Shown: positions 37,088 to 46,977, numbered from the stretch's first letter. The stretch is 59,865 bases of DNA from Clostridiales bacterium (GCA_022786965.1 JALFXH010000126.1:1-59865), one strand, 5' to 3'. Program-made: numbers and translations. The notes: generated by a model from the letters alone, not told the origin.

Positions 37088-38596
37088 TTATGCGGTGAAC
37101 TGAGCCACCAGCTCGTCCAGAGCGGCCTTCAGCGCATTTTCGGTGTCGGTTTCCAGCTTGCCTGTGGTGCGGATAGCTTCCAGGACGTCAGCATGGTAGT
37201 TGTCCATGTGCTCTTCCAGCCGCTTTTCAAACTCCGGCACCTGCTCCACGGGGATGGTTGCCAGGTAGCCGTGGGTGACGGCGTAGATGATGCACACCTG
37301 CTGGGCAACCTCCTTGGGGGTGCCGTTGCGCTGCTTCAGCACGGCCACAATCCGCTCGCCCAGAGCCAGGCGGGACTTGGTGTCCGCGTCCAGATCGGAG
37401 CCGAACTGGGCAAAGCTCTGCAGCTCCCGGTACTGGGAGTACAGCAGTTTCAAAGAACCCGCAACCTTCTTCATGGCCTTGATCTGGGCGTCGCCGCCGA
37501 CACGGGACACGGAGATACCGGGGTTCACGGCGGGCATAACGCCGGAGTTGAACAGTTCGGTTTCCAGGAAGATCTGACCATCGGTGATGGAAATGACGTT
37601 GGTGGGAATGTAGGCAGAAACGTCGCCTGCCTGGGTCTCGATAATGGGCAGTGCGGTCAGAGAGCCGCCGCCCAGCTCCGGGGACAGCTGTGCCGCCCGC
37701 TCCAGAAGACGGGAGTGGAGGTAGACCACGTCGCCGGGGTAAGCTTCCCGTCCGGGGGGACGGCGAATCAGCAGAGAGATGGCACGGTAGGCCACCGCGT
37801 GCTTACTCAGGTCGTCGTAGATTACCAATACGTCCTTGCCCTGATACATGAAGTACTCGCCCATGGTGCAGCCGGCGTAGGGAGCGATATACTGCATGGG
37901 AGCCAGCTCGGAGGCGGTGGCGGAGACGACGATGGTGTAGTCCATGGCGCCGCCCACGGTCAGGCTCTCCACAACCTGGGCCACGGTGGAACGCTTCTGA
38001 CCGATGGCAACATAGATGCAGATGCAGTTCTTGCCCTTCTGGTTCAGAATGGTGTCGGTGGCGATGGTGGTCTTACCGGTCTGGCGGTCGCCGATGATCA
38101 GCTCACGCTGGCCCCGGCCAATGGGAATCATGGAGTCGATAGCCTTGATACCGGTCTGCAGGGGGCGGGAGACGTGCTGACGCTCGATGATGCCGGGGGC
38201 GGGCATTTCAATGGCCCGGTAGGCTTCTGCTTCAATGGCACCCTTGCCGTCGATGGGTTCGCCCAAGGCGTTGACAACACGGCCGATGAGCCCTGCGCCC
38301 ACGGGAACGGACACCACCCGGCCGGTACGCTTGACGGTGTCGCCCTCCTTGATGCCCTGGTCGCTGCCCAGAATGGTGATGGATACGGTGTCTTCCTCCA
38401 GATTCTGGGCCATGCCGAAGGAGCCGTCGGGGAATTCCACCAGCTCGCCGGACATGCACTTGTCCAGACCGGAGGCTTTGGCAATGCCGTCGCCCACCAG
38501 AATGACAACGCCGGTCTCGCTGGCTTCCATTTTGTGCTCGTAGTTTTTGATCTGACTACGAATGATTTTTGTGATTTCTTCGGGTCTCAGTTCCAT
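37088..38596 (-). CDS. atpA: F1 ATP synthase alpha subunit
   Basis: 502 residues. [18 protein letters not shown] is the alpha-type P-loop, and the N-terminus [17 protein letters not shown] and the [17 protein letters not shown] block match the family. It is the non-catalytic nucleotide-binding subunit. Confidence 0.98.
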   Translation of the reverse strand: MELRPEEITKIIRSQIKNYEHKMEASETGVVILVGDGIAKASGLDKCMSGELVEFPDGSFGMAQNLEEDTVSITILGSDQGIKEGDTVKRTGRVVSVPVGAGLIGRVVNALGEPIDGKGAIEAEAYRAIEMPAPGIIERQHVSRPLQTGIKAIDSMIPIGRGQRELIIGDRQTGKTTIATDTILNQKGKNCICIYVAIGQKRSTVAQVVESLTVGGAMDYTIVVSATASELAPMQYIAPYAGCTMGEYFMYQGKDVLVIYDDLSKHAVAYRAISLLIRRPPGREAYPGDVVYLHSRLLERAAQLSPELGGGSLTALPIIETQAGDVSAYIPTNVISITDGQIFLETELFNSGVMPAVNPGISVSRVGGDAQIKAMKKVAGSLKLLYSQYRELQSFAQFGSDLDADTKSRLALGERIVAVLKQRNGTPKEVAQQVCIIYAVTHGYLATIPVEQVPEFEKRLEEHMDNYHADVLEAIRTTGKLETDTENALKAALDELVAQFTA

Positions 38597-38614
38597 ACAG
38601 TCCCTGCTTTCTCG

Positions 38615-39154
38615 TCAGAGTACGGTTTTGCTCAGCAGCTCACGCACCGCGTCCAGATGGTGGGACACGGTATCGTCCAGCCGCTGACCGTCATAGTCCA
38701 GGCGGACGCCGCCCAAGACCGCGGGATCGATCCGGTTTTGCAGAATGACGTGCTTGCCGGTGATCCGGTTCAGTTTCTCGGTGATCTTTGTGCTTTGGGC
38801 TTCCGACAGCGCCACGGCGGTGACGGCGGTGACCCGGAGATTACCGTTGTCCTGATCAAAGTGCTCCGTGAACGCCTGGCAGCAGTCACCGAAATGGCGC
38901 ATATACCCCTTTTCCGTGAGAATTTTCAGAAAATTCAGCACGTAAGGGTGCACCTTATCCCGGAAGCTGTCCTCCAGGATTTGGCAGCGTTCGGCCTTGG
39001 TCAGGTTGGGAGAGGAAAGAAGGCGGATAAAATCCGGCTCCTGACGAAAGCCTTCCCGCAGGGCGGCGAGCTGATCTCCGATCTGTACGGAGAGCGCTTC
39101 GTCCTTCGCCAGCTGGTACAGGGATTCGCCGTAGACATTTCCAACTTCCGTCAT
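38615..39154 (-). CDS. atpH: F1 ATP synthase delta subunit (OSCP)
   Basis: 179 residues with an N-terminal helical domain (YGESLYQLAKDE) and the C-terminal block IDPAVLGGVRLDYDGQRLDDTVSHHLDAVRELL, typical of AtpH (long runs shown only for location). It joins the peripheral stalk to F1. It overlaps atpF by 4 bases. Confidence 0.93.
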   Translation of the reverse strand: MTEVGNVYGESLYQLAKDEALSVQIGDQLAALREGFRQEPDFIRLLSSPNLTKAERCQILEDSFRDKVHPYVLNFLKILTEKGYMRHFGDCCQAFTEHFDQDNGNLRVTAVTAVALSEAQSTKITEKLNRITGKHVILQNRIDPAVLGGVRLDYDGQRLDDTVSHHLDAVRELLSKTVL

Positions 39155-39660
39155 ACGTTATCACCCAATTCGTCAATGAAGCGGTCGATCATGTCCGCCT
39201 GATCGCTGGCGTTCAGCTCCCGGGCAACCACCTTGCCGGCAATGGCCATGGCCAGGTCGGAAATCTCGTTCTTGGCCTCGTTCAGGGCCTTTTTCTTCTC
39301 CAGTTCGATATCGGCAGCGGCCTTGGACTTAATCTGAGCGGCCTGCTGCTGGGCCTGGGCGAGAATCTCCTCGCTGCGGGAATTGGCGGTACGCTGGGCG
39401 GTCAGCAGAAGATCGTCTGCCTTCGCCTTCGCCTCGAGCATATTCTGCTCATAGGTCTTTTTGATGGCCAGCGCTTCGGATTTGGCGGTTTCAGCCTCGG
39501 TGATCTGCTTGTCGGCAGCTTCCCGGCGCTGGTCGAGGATGGCCTTGATCTTGTCCAGGAAGAAGATCTTCACGATCAGCAGCTGAATGAACAGGTTGCA
39601 GATCTGGGCGATCAGGGTCACTGGGTTTACCGTCACTAAGGACTGGTAAAGGGTATCCAT
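39151..39660 (-). CDS. atpF: F0 ATP synthase b subunit
   Basis: 169 residues. One N-terminal membrane helix (TLIAQICNLFIQLLIVKIFF) and a long charged coiled coil (about 35-150) with DQRREAADKQITEAE. It is the peripheral stalk. Slightly longer before the membrane segment than usual. Confidence 0.95.
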   Translation of the reverse strand: MDTLYQSLVTVNPVTLIAQICNLFIQLLIVKIFFLDKIKAILDQRREAADKQITEAETAKSEALAIKKTYEQNMLEAKAKADDLLLTAQRTANSRSEEILAQAQQQAAQIKSKAAADIELEKKKALNEAKNEISDLAMAIAGKVVARELNASDQADMIDRFIDELGDNV

Positions 39661-39705
39661 TGCGTTGCCTCCTTCCGGCGTAAATTAAATGGTAGAATGC
39701 CGGAA

Positions 39706-39990
<285 letters not shown>

Positions 39991-40027
39991 CTAAAATTGA
40001 TTACTGTTTTTATTCAAATGGCGGCAG

Positions 40028-40906
40028 TCAATCGCCTGCGGCCTGTTTGATGAAGAGAGTGGTCAGCGTGCAGAAAATGAAGGCCTGAATGCAGCCGCCG
40101 AACCAGTCGAAATACAGGCTGGGGATGGCGGGGATACCCACGGTGAGCCAGGGGAAGGTGGCGCCCAGGGTGGTGAAGATACCCAGTACGCCCAGCACCG
40201 CGGCGATAATGCCCACAATGAAGGGCAGCTTCTTCCCCTTCTTCCGGCCCAGAACAATCAGCGCCGCGCCCACGGCTGCCACAACGATGCCAACGTACAG
40301 GTTGGAGCCCAGGATGTGGAAGAGGGCGGTATTGGCGGCGGTTAGGGCCGCGTAGATCAGGGTGCTGATGACCGTACCGGACAGGATGTTGCCGAAGTGA
40401 CGGCAGGCCATGGACACGGGGGTGAAGCACTCGCTCATGATGTTGATAGGCAGCAGGATGAAGATGGGCTCCAGAAAGCCCTTCAGATAGCCGCCAATGC
40501 CGGATGCCTTGATCTTGTGGTAGGTAATGAGCACGAAAACCACCAGACCCCAGGCAAGCTCCGTCATCAGGTCCGCCGTGGGGCTCCAGATGCCGAGTAA
40601 GCTGATCAGATTGGAGATGATGCTGGTGACGAAAATCGTGCCCACCAGGGGAATGTAGCGGTCAAATTCCGGCCCCATGTTGCCCCGGACGAAATTCACC
40701 AGGGAGGTGTAGATCATCTCCGCCACCGCCTGCTTCCGGGAGATGCCCGTGACCTTCAGGTTAGATCCCAGCCAGATGCACAGGGCGGAAATGATGAGCA
40801 TCACCAGCCAGGCTACCGCCAGGGTCTGGGTGATCTGCACCGTGCCGAAAATGGGGACATTTTCAAAGGTTGCCAGAATTCTCGCGCCGTTGATTGATAC
40901 TTCCAT
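40028..40906 (-). CDS. atpB: F0 ATP synthase a subunit, with an inserted hydrophobic segment
   Basis: 292 residues from the ATG of MEVSINGARI (GAGGTGATT upstream). The essential Arg is in ACRHFGNILSGTVIS, and the final helix is IQAFIFCTLTTLFIKQA. Between these, the family normally has one short loop; here there are about 60 extra residues including VGIVVAAVGAALIVLG, a basic RKKGKKLP turn and IVGIIAAVLGVLGIF, i.e. one or two extra membrane helices. This makes it longer than the usual 230-250 residues. It forms the ion channel with the c-ring. Confidence 0.93.
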   Translation of the reverse strand: MEVSINGARILATFENVPIFGTVQITQTLAVAWLVMLIISALCIWLGSNLKVTGISRKQAVAEMIYTSLVNFVRGNMGPEFDRYIPLVGTIFVTSIISNLISLLGIWSPTADLMTELAWGLVVFVLITYHKIKASGIGGYLKGFLEPIFILLPINIMSECFTPVSMACRHFGNILSGTVISTLIYAALTAANTALFHILGSNLYVGIVVAAVGAALIVLGRKKGKKLPFIVGIIAAVLGVLGIFTTLGATFPWLTVGIPAIPSLYFDWFGGCIQAFIFCTLTTLFIKQAAGD

Positions 40907-40937
40907 AAAACACAATCACCTCATTATCAATGAACTG

Positions 40938-41417
40938 TTAAACTTCGAATGGGCCAAGGTTGTCCTCTTCCGGTTCCCCGTCATCCGCCATGGGCTTCGC
41001 GGGGGCGTCGCTTTTGGGGAACAGCTTGTTCCGGCTTTGCAGAAAGAAAATCACCACGTTGGGGAACAGAATAGGGGCGGCTCCCGCTACAAAGTGGATG
41101 GGCTTTAACACAAAGCACAGCACCACCCAGCCCGCCTGCAGGACAAGACGGATATTGTAGCTGAGCTGGAAGCGGGCTTTCATTTTCTTCTTGTTTTCAA
41201 TCTCCACCGCGCTCTGCACCGTCAGGCACAGAATTGCGAAATTTAAGATGGCCACGACGGAGCCGCAGGCGGCGCCCAGCAGGATACGGAAAACGTCAAA
41301 GCTGCCGACACCAACCAGACTCAGCACAAACAGGGCGGCAATCATCACCCCGTCGCAGACCAGGGTGCCGATGGCAATGCGGGAAAGCTCCTTACGGGAA
41401 GCGGGTTGTAGTTTCAT
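40938..41417 (-). CDS. atpI: ATP synthase subunit I-like protein
   Basis: 159 residues with four membrane helices and a charged loop EIENKKKMKARFQLSYNIR, then an acidic C-terminal tail (MADDGEPEEDN). It fits the ATP-synt_I family (UncI), which helps assemble the c-ring or Mg2+ handling. Position between atpZ and atpB supports this. Confidence 0.8.
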   Translation of the reverse strand: MKLQPASRKELSRIAIGTLVCDGVMIAALFVLSLVGVGSFDVFRILLGAACGSVVAILNFAILCLTVQSAVEIENKKKMKARFQLSYNIRLVLQAGWVVLCFVLKPIHFVAGAAPILFPNVVIFFLQSRNKLFPKSDAPAKPMADDGEPEEDNLGPFEV

Positions 41418-41438
41418 GGGTTCGTTACCTTCTTAAGC

Positions 41439-41696
41439 TCAGTGATGGTCGTTAAAGCTGACGGGGTGCTGCTTCTTTCCGGCGGCTTCCTCCGCGGCCT
41501 TGCGCATGGAGCGCAGGCAGGAGCGGGCGGAGCTGACGCTGGTGAGGATGCCTAAGATTCCGAACACCACCACAATCCACATACCCAGTCCAAATCTGCC
41601 GCGCAGCCACACGGCGGCAAGCAGAAAAAAGACGGTGGGGAAGATGGCGGACAGACCGAACTGGCCCACCCACATCAAAAGCGAGATAAATTTCAT
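41439..41696 (-). CDS. atpZ: AtpZ/AtpI family protein
   Basis: 85 residues with two membrane helices (MWVGQFGLSAIFPTVFFLLAAVWL and GLGMWIVVVFGILGILTSVSSAR region). This matches AtpZ-type first genes of atp operons, thought to assist assembly of sodium-type or other ATP synthases. The start MKFISLLMW follows GGAGG; the longer frame overlaps the promoter. Confidence 0.8.
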   Translation of the reverse strand: MKFISLLMWVGQFGLSAIFPTVFFLLAAVWLRGRFGLGMWIVVVFGILGILTSVSSARSCLRSMRKAAEEAAGKKQHPVSFNDHH

Positions 41697-41727
41697 GTTT
41701 CCTCCGTGACAACTCAATATCGATACT

Positions 41728-41756
41728 ATTATAGCGTTATAGCCGTCAAATTGCAA
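41728..41756 (-). promoter_or_regulatory. Promoter of the atp operon
   Basis: Minus-strand -35 TTGCAA and -10 TATAAT, 17-nt spacer, 31 bases before atpZ. All ten atp genes follow without an internal terminator. Confidence 0.75.
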
Positions 41757-41915
41757 GAACAATTTGGGCCTTTTTTCGAAGCTTCTGGCAGTTATGCCCT
41801 ATTATTTCCACTTTGTTCACAAAAGATTTCCCCGGCCTCTTTCCTTTTGAAAGGAAATCGTGTAAAATAGAGCAAAACGCGTCCGGCGGGAATACAATAC
41901 CATAGGGGTGAGCAT

Positions 41916-42212
41916 ATGGGTTGGTATATTCTGCTGGGATTTCTGTCGGCCTATGGGGCGCTGAGCGTCCTGTGGGCATCCCTGGGCTGGCTGCTGCCGG
42001 GGCTGAAGGGCTGCGCGGTGGTGTACATGGGCATGCCCAGCCAGGGCATTTGCCGCAGATACCGCTTTCTGCGGGGACTGGGCCTGATCAGCTGCCCCTT
42101 CCTCGCGGTGGGCGAAGGGACGGAAACGGAAGAGATTGAAATGTGCCGCCGGGAGGAATTGCTGGACCGGCTGGCGTGGGAGGCAGAGAGATTTGGCGGA
42201 ACAGGAGCTTGA
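41916..42212 (+). CDS. Small membrane protein of unknown function
   Basis: 98 residues. One or two N-terminal hydrophobic segments (WYILLGFLSAYGALSVLWASLGWLL) are followed by a short Cys-containing loop (MPSQGICRRYRFLRGLGLISCPFLAVG) and an acidic helix (EELLDRLAWEAERF). The start has GGGGTGAG upstream. Its 3' end overlaps the recD2 start by 20 bases, so it is probably the first gene of the recD2-comF operon. I do not recognise the family. Confidence 0.7.
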   Translation: MGWYILLGFLSAYGALSVLWASLGWLLPGLKGCAVVYMGMPSQGICRRYRFLRGLGLISCPFLAVGEGTETEEIEMCRREELLDRLAWEAERFGGTGA

Positions 42213-44406
42213 GATTTTACAGGGTGCGGTCAGCGCCGTGGTGTATCAGAATTATGAAAACGGCTACGCCGTTCTGCGGCTAAATTTGGGCGGCGGACAG
42301 ACGGTGACGGTGGTGGGCACCATCCCCCTGCCCGCCGTGGGCGAAAAGCTCATGGTCACGGGAAAGTGGAGCAATCACCCGAGCTACGGCCGGCAGTTCG
42401 AGGCGGAATTTTTGGAGCGGCTCATGCCCCAGACCACAATGGAGATTCTGAACTACCTGTCCAGCCGGGTCATCAAGGGCATCGGCCCCCGGATGGCAGC
42501 CCGGATTGTGGAGCGGTTCGGGGCGGAAACCCTGGCGGTGATGGAGCGGGAGCCGGAGCGTCTGGCGGAGGTCGCCGGGATTTCCCGGGAAAAGGCCCGC
42601 TCCATCGGCGAGGAATTCCGCTTGCAGGTGGGTATGCGGCAGATTATGGAGTTTTTTGCCCTGCACCATCTTCCCGCGGAGCTGGCGGTGCGCACCTACA
42701 AGCGCTACGGCGACAGCACCATGGAGCTGCTCTATGATGACCCCTACTTACTGATGGACGAGGAGCTGGAAGCGGAATTCGGGGCGGTGGACCAGTTTGC
42801 CATCGCTCTGGGCGTGGCGGGAGACGACCCCCGGCGGGTGGAGGCAGGGGTCCTGTTTGAGCTGAACTACAACCTCACCGGGGGCCACAGCTTTCTGCCC
42901 GAGGACAAGCTGGTTGCCGCCACGGCAAGGCTTCTGACCGTGGAGGAGGACACCGTGAAGCAGGCGGTGGCGCGTCTTCTGGAGGTGGACAGGCTGAACC
43001 GGGAACAATTGGCGGGCATTACCGTCATCTACCTGCCCCAGCTGTACGAGGCGGAGACAGAATCCACCCGGCGGCTGCTGGAATTCGCGGGAAACGCCTT
43101 TCCGGAACCCAAGAATCTGGACAAGCTCATCCGTTCCGTGGCAAAGGACAGCGGCATTGACTATTCGGTTCAGCAGCTGGAAGCCATTCGGGAGGCGGCG
43201 ACCTCTGGCTTGCTGCTGATTACCGGCGGCCCTGGAACGGGAAAAACCACGATTTTGAATGGAATATTGGAACTTTTAGGAAGAATGCAGCTGCGGTGTC
43301 TTCTGGCGGCCCCCACGGGCCGGGCGGCAAAGCGGCTCAGCGAGGTCACCGGGGAGGACGCTTCCACCATCCACAGATTGCTGGAAGCGGGCATCGACCC
43401 GGCTACGGGAAAGATGTTCTTTGCCCGGGACGAGGAAAACCCCTTAAAATGCGACGCGGTGATCGTGGACGAAATGTCCATGGTGGACATCCAGCTGCTC
43501 CACTGCTTATTACAGGCCATCCCCCAGGGCAAGCGGCTGATTCTGGTGGGGGACCCGGACCAGCTGCCCCCGGTGGGGCCGGGGTTTCCCTTTGGGGATA
43601 TGCTGCGCAGCGGGGTGCTGCCCTCGGTGCGGCTGACGGAAATCTTCCGGCAGGCCCAGAAGAGCCTGATTGTCATGAACGCCCACCGGGTCAATCAGGG
43701 TCAGATGCCGGACTTAAGGTGCGTCACCAGCGACTTTTTCTTCATGCGAAGGAACAATGAGGAGGCTGTGTGCAGTCTCATCCGGGATCTGTGCGCCACC
43801 CGGCTGCCGCAGAATATGGGAATCCCCTCTGACCAGATTCAGGTTTTGTCCCCCACCCGGAAGGGCGCGGTGGGCACGGTGAACCTGAACCGTTTGCTGC
43901 AAGCCGCTCTGAATCCCCCCGGCCCCGACAAAAAGGAGCGGGCATTCGGGGATTACCTGTTCCGGGAGGGGGACCGGGTGATGCAGATTCGCAACAATTA
44001 CGACATTCTTTGGAAAAAAACCGATGGCAGTATGGTAGGCGCGGGGATTTTCAACGGTGACGTTGGCATCATCCAGTCCATCGACACCGGGTCGGAAACC
44101 CTGAGCGTTCTGTTTGACGACAGGGTGGCGGAGTACGACTTCACCCAGCTGGGTGAGCTGGAACCGGCCTACGCCATGACGGTGCACAAAAGCCAGGGCA
44201 GCGAATACCGGGCGGTGGTGCTGACCGCCTGGAACGGTTCGCCGTATCTGCTCAGCCGCAGCGTCCTCTACACCGCCATCACCCGGGCAAGAGAATTGCT
44301 GGTGATTGTCGGAAAAGAGGAGACGGTGGGCATCATGGTGGAAAACGCCAAGAAAAACCGCCGCTACAGCGGCTTGAAGCTGAGATTGCAGGGGAAGGTT
44401 GGATGA
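42193..44406 (+). CDS. recD2: RecD2-type ATP-dependent DNA helicase
   Basis: 737 residues from a TTG start (LAEQELEILQGAVSAVVYQN) with GGGAGG upstream. Helix-hairpin-helix repeats (SSRVIKGIGPRMAARIVERFG, LAEVAGISREKARSIG) precede the SF1B motor: Walker A GGPGTGKT (about 345), VDEMSMVDIQLL (motif II), GDPDQLPPVGPG (motif III), and YAMTVHKSQGSEY with YTAITRARELLVIVG at the end. RecD2 acts in DNA repair without RecBC. The C-terminal SH3-like insertion is present in usual form. Confidence 0.95.
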   Translation: MAEQELEILQGAVSAVVYQNYENGYAVLRLNLGGGQTVTVVGTIPLPAVGEKLMVTGKWSNHPSYGRQFEAEFLERLMPQTTMEILNYLSSRVIKGIGPRMAARIVERFGAETLAVMEREPERLAEVAGISREKARSIGEEFRLQVGMRQIMEFFALHHLPAELAVRTYKRYGDSTMELLYDDPYLLMDEELEAEFGAVDQFAIALGVAGDDPRRVEAGVLFELNYNLTGGHSFLPEDKLVAATARLLTVEEDTVKQAVARLLEVDRLNREQLAGITVIYLPQLYEAETESTRRLLEFAGNAFPEPKNLDKLIRSVAKDSGIDYSVQQLEAIREAATSGLLLITGGPGTGKTTILNGILELLGRMQLRCLLAAPTGRAAKRLSEVTGEDASTIHRLLEAGIDPATGKMFFARDEENPLKCDAVIVDEMSMVDIQLLHCLLQAIPQGKRLILVGDPDQLPPVGPGFPFGDMLRSGVLPSVRLTEIFRQAQKSLIVMNAHRVNQGQMPDLRCVTSDFFFMRRNNEEAVCSLIRDLCATRLPQNMGIPSDQIQVLSPTRKGAVGTVNLNRLLQAALNPPGPDKKERAFGDYLFREGDRVMQIRNNYDILWKKTDGSMVGAGIFNGDVGIIQSIDTGSETLSVLFDDRVAEYDFTQLGELEPAYAMTVHKSQGSEYRAVVLTAWNGSPYLLSRSVLYTAITRARELLVIVGKEETVGIMVENAKKNRRYSGLKLRLQGKVG

Positions 44407-45053
44407 AGCTGTATCATTTTCTCATGGAGCTGCTGTTCCCGCCCAAGTGCGTACTGTGCCGGAAGCTGCTGAAAGACGGGGAGATGGACCTGTGCGGTGC
44501 CTGCCGGGTGGATGGGCCGGAGTACCCGAACCGGAAAATTAAGCTTCCCTTTCTTGACAGTTTCGCCGCGGTCTGGTACTATGAAGGGAACGTGAGGAGC
44601 AGTCTTCTGCGTTATAAGTTCTACAACGCCCGCTCTTACAGCGTTTCCTACGGCAGAATCCTCGCCATGAAGCTTCTGCGGGAGTACCCCGAGGGCTTCG
44701 ACATTTTGACCTGGGTGCCCGTGAGCCGCCTGCGCAGGCTTCGCCGGGGCTACGATCAGGTGGAGCTGCTGGCGAAGGCCGTGGGAGCAGAGCTGGGGCT
44801 GGCCCCGGTTCCTACATTATATAAGATTCGCAACAATCGCCCCCAATCCCGCATGAAAGACCCGGCGGCCCGGAAGGCCAACGTGCTGGGCGCGTACCGG
44901 GTTCTGGAAACCGCGGACGTGAAGGGAAAGCGCGTTGCGCTGCTGGACGACATTCTCACCACCGGCGCCACCGCCGGGGAATGCGCCCGGATGCTGCGCA
45001 TGGCCGGGGCGAAGGAAGTACATTGTGCCGCTGTGGCGGCCGCACGAAAGTAA
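44403..45053 (+). CDS. comF: ComF family phosphoribosyltransferase-like protein
   Basis: 216 residues. An N-terminal zinc finger (CVLC and CGAC) is followed by the PRTase-type domain with the signature VALLDDILTTGATAGEC. ComF supports DNA uptake or recombination in competent bacteria. It overlaps recD2 by 4 bases, and mreB follows after 10 bases. Confidence 0.93.
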   Translation: MKLYHFLMELLFPPKCVLCRKLLKDGEMDLCGACRVDGPEYPNRKIKLPFLDSFAAVWYYEGNVRSSLLRYKFYNARSYSVSYGRILAMKLLREYPEGFDILTWVPVSRLRRLRRGYDQVELLAKAVGAELGLAPVPTLYKIRNNRPQSRMKDPAARKANVLGAYRVLETADVKGKRVALLDDILTTGATAGECARMLRMAGAKEVHCAAVAAARK

Positions 45054-45063
45054 AGGTGTCGCT

Positions 45064-46110
45064 ATGAGTCTGTTTTCTATGTTTTCCAACGATTTGGGCG
45101 TGGATTTGGGCACGTCCAATGTGCTGATTTACGCCGACGGCAAGGGCCTTGTGGTTCGGGAGCCGTCGGTTGTGGCGGTGGATAAGAACACCGGCAAGAT
45201 TCTGCAGGTGGGCGCCGCCGCCCGGAATATGCTGGGCCGTACCCCCGGCAACGTGGTGGCTATGCACCCGCTGAAGGACGGCATCGTGTCCGACCACGAA
45301 ATGACCGTTAAAATGTTGCAGGAAATGTTCAAAACCGCTACCAAGGCGGGCCTGTTCACCCCCAAGCCCCGTGTGGTCGTGTCCGTTCCCTCCGGTGTTT
45401 CCGAGGTTGAGGAGCGAAGCGTTATCAACGCCGCCATCGAGGCTGGCGCCCGCCGTGTGTTCCTGATCGAGGAGCCGTTGGCGGCGGGCCTTGGCGCGGG
45501 ACTGGATATTCGCGGGGCCAGCGGCCATATGGTGGTGGACATCGGCGGCGGCACCACGGACATCGCGGTGCTGAGCATGAACGGCGTGGCCGTGTCCTCC
45601 TCCCTGAAAATCGCGGGCAACTACTTTGACGAGATGATCGCCCGGTATGTCCGGCGTCAGCATGGCGTGGTCATCGGACAGGTCACTGCCGAGAGCGTGA
45701 AGATTCAGATCGGTCAGGTCTACCCCCGGGACGAGGAGCGGAGCATGAACATCAAGGGCCGGGACTTCAAGACCGGTATGCCCAAGATGGTGACCCTGAC
45801 CTCCACGGAAATCTACGAGGTTCTGCGCCGTCCCGCCCGGCAGATTGCCGACGAGGTGCTGGCGGTGCTGGAGGAGACCAGCCCGGAGCTGGTGAGCGAC
45901 GTTTCGGAAAACGGCATCACCCTCACCGGCGGCTGCGGCCAGATCTGGGGCATGGACTTGCTCCTGATGGAGCGCACCGGCATCGCCTGCATTCTGGCGG
46001 ACGACCCGGATTCCTGCACCGCCTACGGCGCGGGCAAGAGCCTGGCTTGGATCAACAATATGCAGGAAGGCCCCATCAACATCGCCCGCCGCCGGGCCAT
46101 GCGGGGCTGA
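45064..46110 (+). CDS. mreB: Rod shape-determining protein MreB/Mbl
   Basis: 348 residues, full length. Actin-fold phosphate loops are DLGVDLGTSNVLIY (about 9-22) and VDIGGGTTDIAVLS (about 160), and the FLIEEPLAAGLGAG motif is present. It polymerises under the membrane and guides cell-wall elongation. The start MSLFSMFSNDLG follows AAAGGTG. mreC and mreD do not follow, so it may be an additional MreB-like copy. Confidence 0.96.
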   Translation: MSLFSMFSNDLGVDLGTSNVLIYADGKGLVVREPSVVAVDKNTGKILQVGAAARNMLGRTPGNVVAMHPLKDGIVSDHEMTVKMLQEMFKTATKAGLFTPKPRVVVSVPSGVSEVEERSVINAAIEAGARRVFLIEEPLAAGLGAGLDIRGASGHMVVDIGGGTTDIAVLSMNGVAVSSSLKIAGNYFDEMIARYVRRQHGVVIGQVTAESVKIQIGQVYPRDEERSMNIKGRDFKTGMPKMVTLTSTEIYEVLRRPARQIADEVLAVLEETSPELVSDVSENGITLTGGCGQIWGMDLLLMERTGIACILADDPDSCTAYGAGKSLAWINNMQEGPINIARRRAMRG

Positions 46111-46125
46111 TTCGGAAATCGCGAT

Positions 46126-46157
46126 ACCGGCTTCGTCCCAAACTGGGCGAAGCCGGT
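46126..46157 (+). terminator. Stem-loop after mreB
   Basis: ACCGGCTTCG with flanking CCCA pairs with TGGG and CGAAGCCGGT; the tail TGCTTATT is only partly T-rich. Confidence 0.65.
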
Positions 46158-46197
46158 TGCTTATTAAGTGAGGAAAAGGAGAATAGACCGGATCAAA

Positions 46198-46292
46198 GCC
46201 TCCCCCATCAGGGGAGGTGGCCCGGCGTAAGCCGGGTCGGAGGGGTGCACCCCTCAGTCAGCTTGCGCTGACAGCTCCCCTCAAGGGGAGCC
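46198..46292 (+). mobile_element. Minimal palindromic element, arms joined at GGGGTGCACCCC
   Basis: 95 bp. Left arm: GCCTCCCC-ATCA-GGGGAGG, then CCCGGC-GTAA-GCCGGG, then TCGGAGGGGT. Right arm, inverted: CTCAGTCAGC-TTGC-GCTGACAGC, then CTCCCC-TCAA-GGGGAGCC. The arms meet at a GGGGTGCACCCC palindrome. The left flank TCAAAGCC matches the other members. Two near-identical copies are at 47359 and 54894. With the mreB hairpin and the yceD promoter it explains the 321-base gap here. Confidence 0.75.
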
Positions 46293-46370
46293 TTGGGTAA
46301 CGCCGCTAAAGAACAATATAGTGAATGAACGAACCAATGACATTTTCCCCTGTTTTTTTGAAAATAACAT

Positions 46371-46399
46371 TTGACAAATGAGGACAAAGCCTATATAAT
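46371..46399 (+). promoter_or_regulatory. Promoter of yceD-rpmF
   Basis: Perfect consensus -35 TTGACA and -10 TATAAT with a 17-nt spacer, 32 bases before the ATG at 46432, as expected for a ribosomal protein operon. Confidence 0.88.
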
Positions 46400-46431
46400 A
46401 TCTAGGCATGACTATGAGAAGGGGGAAAAGT

Positions 46432-46932
46432 ATGCTGTTAGGGCTTTCCAAAATCATTGACTGCCCCGGTGCGTCCCTCCCTTTTTCCGTCAGCGTTGAT
46501 CTGAGTGATCTTTGTTACGGCGTCAGCTACCCCGTGACGGAGCCGGTTCTGGCTTCCGGTACGGTGCGCAATACCGCGGGCGTCCTGATGATGGACGGGG
46601 AGCTTTCCACCACCATCCACGGGCTTTGCGACCGCTGCGCCAGTCCCTTTGACCGGGAAATTCATTTCCCCATCAACGTGGTGCTGGTGACGGAACTGGC
46701 AGACGAAGAGAACGAAGACGAATGGGTATTCCCTCTGGAGGGAGACAGCGCCGATCTGGATGACATTGTGCGGACGGTTTTTGTCCTGAATCTGGATTCC
46801 AAGCTGCTGTGCAAGGAGGACTGCAAGGGTCTTTGCCACCGCTGCGGCAAGAACCTCAACAATGGTCCCTGCAATTGCCAGAAGGAGCTCGATCCCCGAT
46901 TTGCTGCTTTGAAGCAGCTTCTTGAGAAGTAA
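46432..46932 (+). CDS. DUF177/YceD family protein
   Basis: 166 residues. Family features are GLCDRCASPFDREIHFP in the middle and a C-terminal zinc-ribbon-like CKEDCKGLCHRCGKNLNNGPCNC. It is implicated in 23S rRNA accumulation. It is immediately upstream of rpmF, the conserved arrangement. The start MLLGLSKIID is chosen because GAAGGGGGA precedes it; an ATG at 46408 has no site. Confidence 0.93.
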   Translation: MLLGLSKIIDCPGASLPFSVSVDLSDLCYGVSYPVTEPVLASGTVRNTAGVLMMDGELSTTIHGLCDRCASPFDREIHFPINVVLVTELADEENEDEWVFPLEGDSADLDDIVRTVFVLNLDSKLLCKEDCKGLCHRCGKNLNNGPCNCQKELDPRFAALKQLLEK

Positions 46933-46977
46933 GTCCAATTATGCTGTGACAAGCAGTTTGACCAAGGAGGTGTCACC

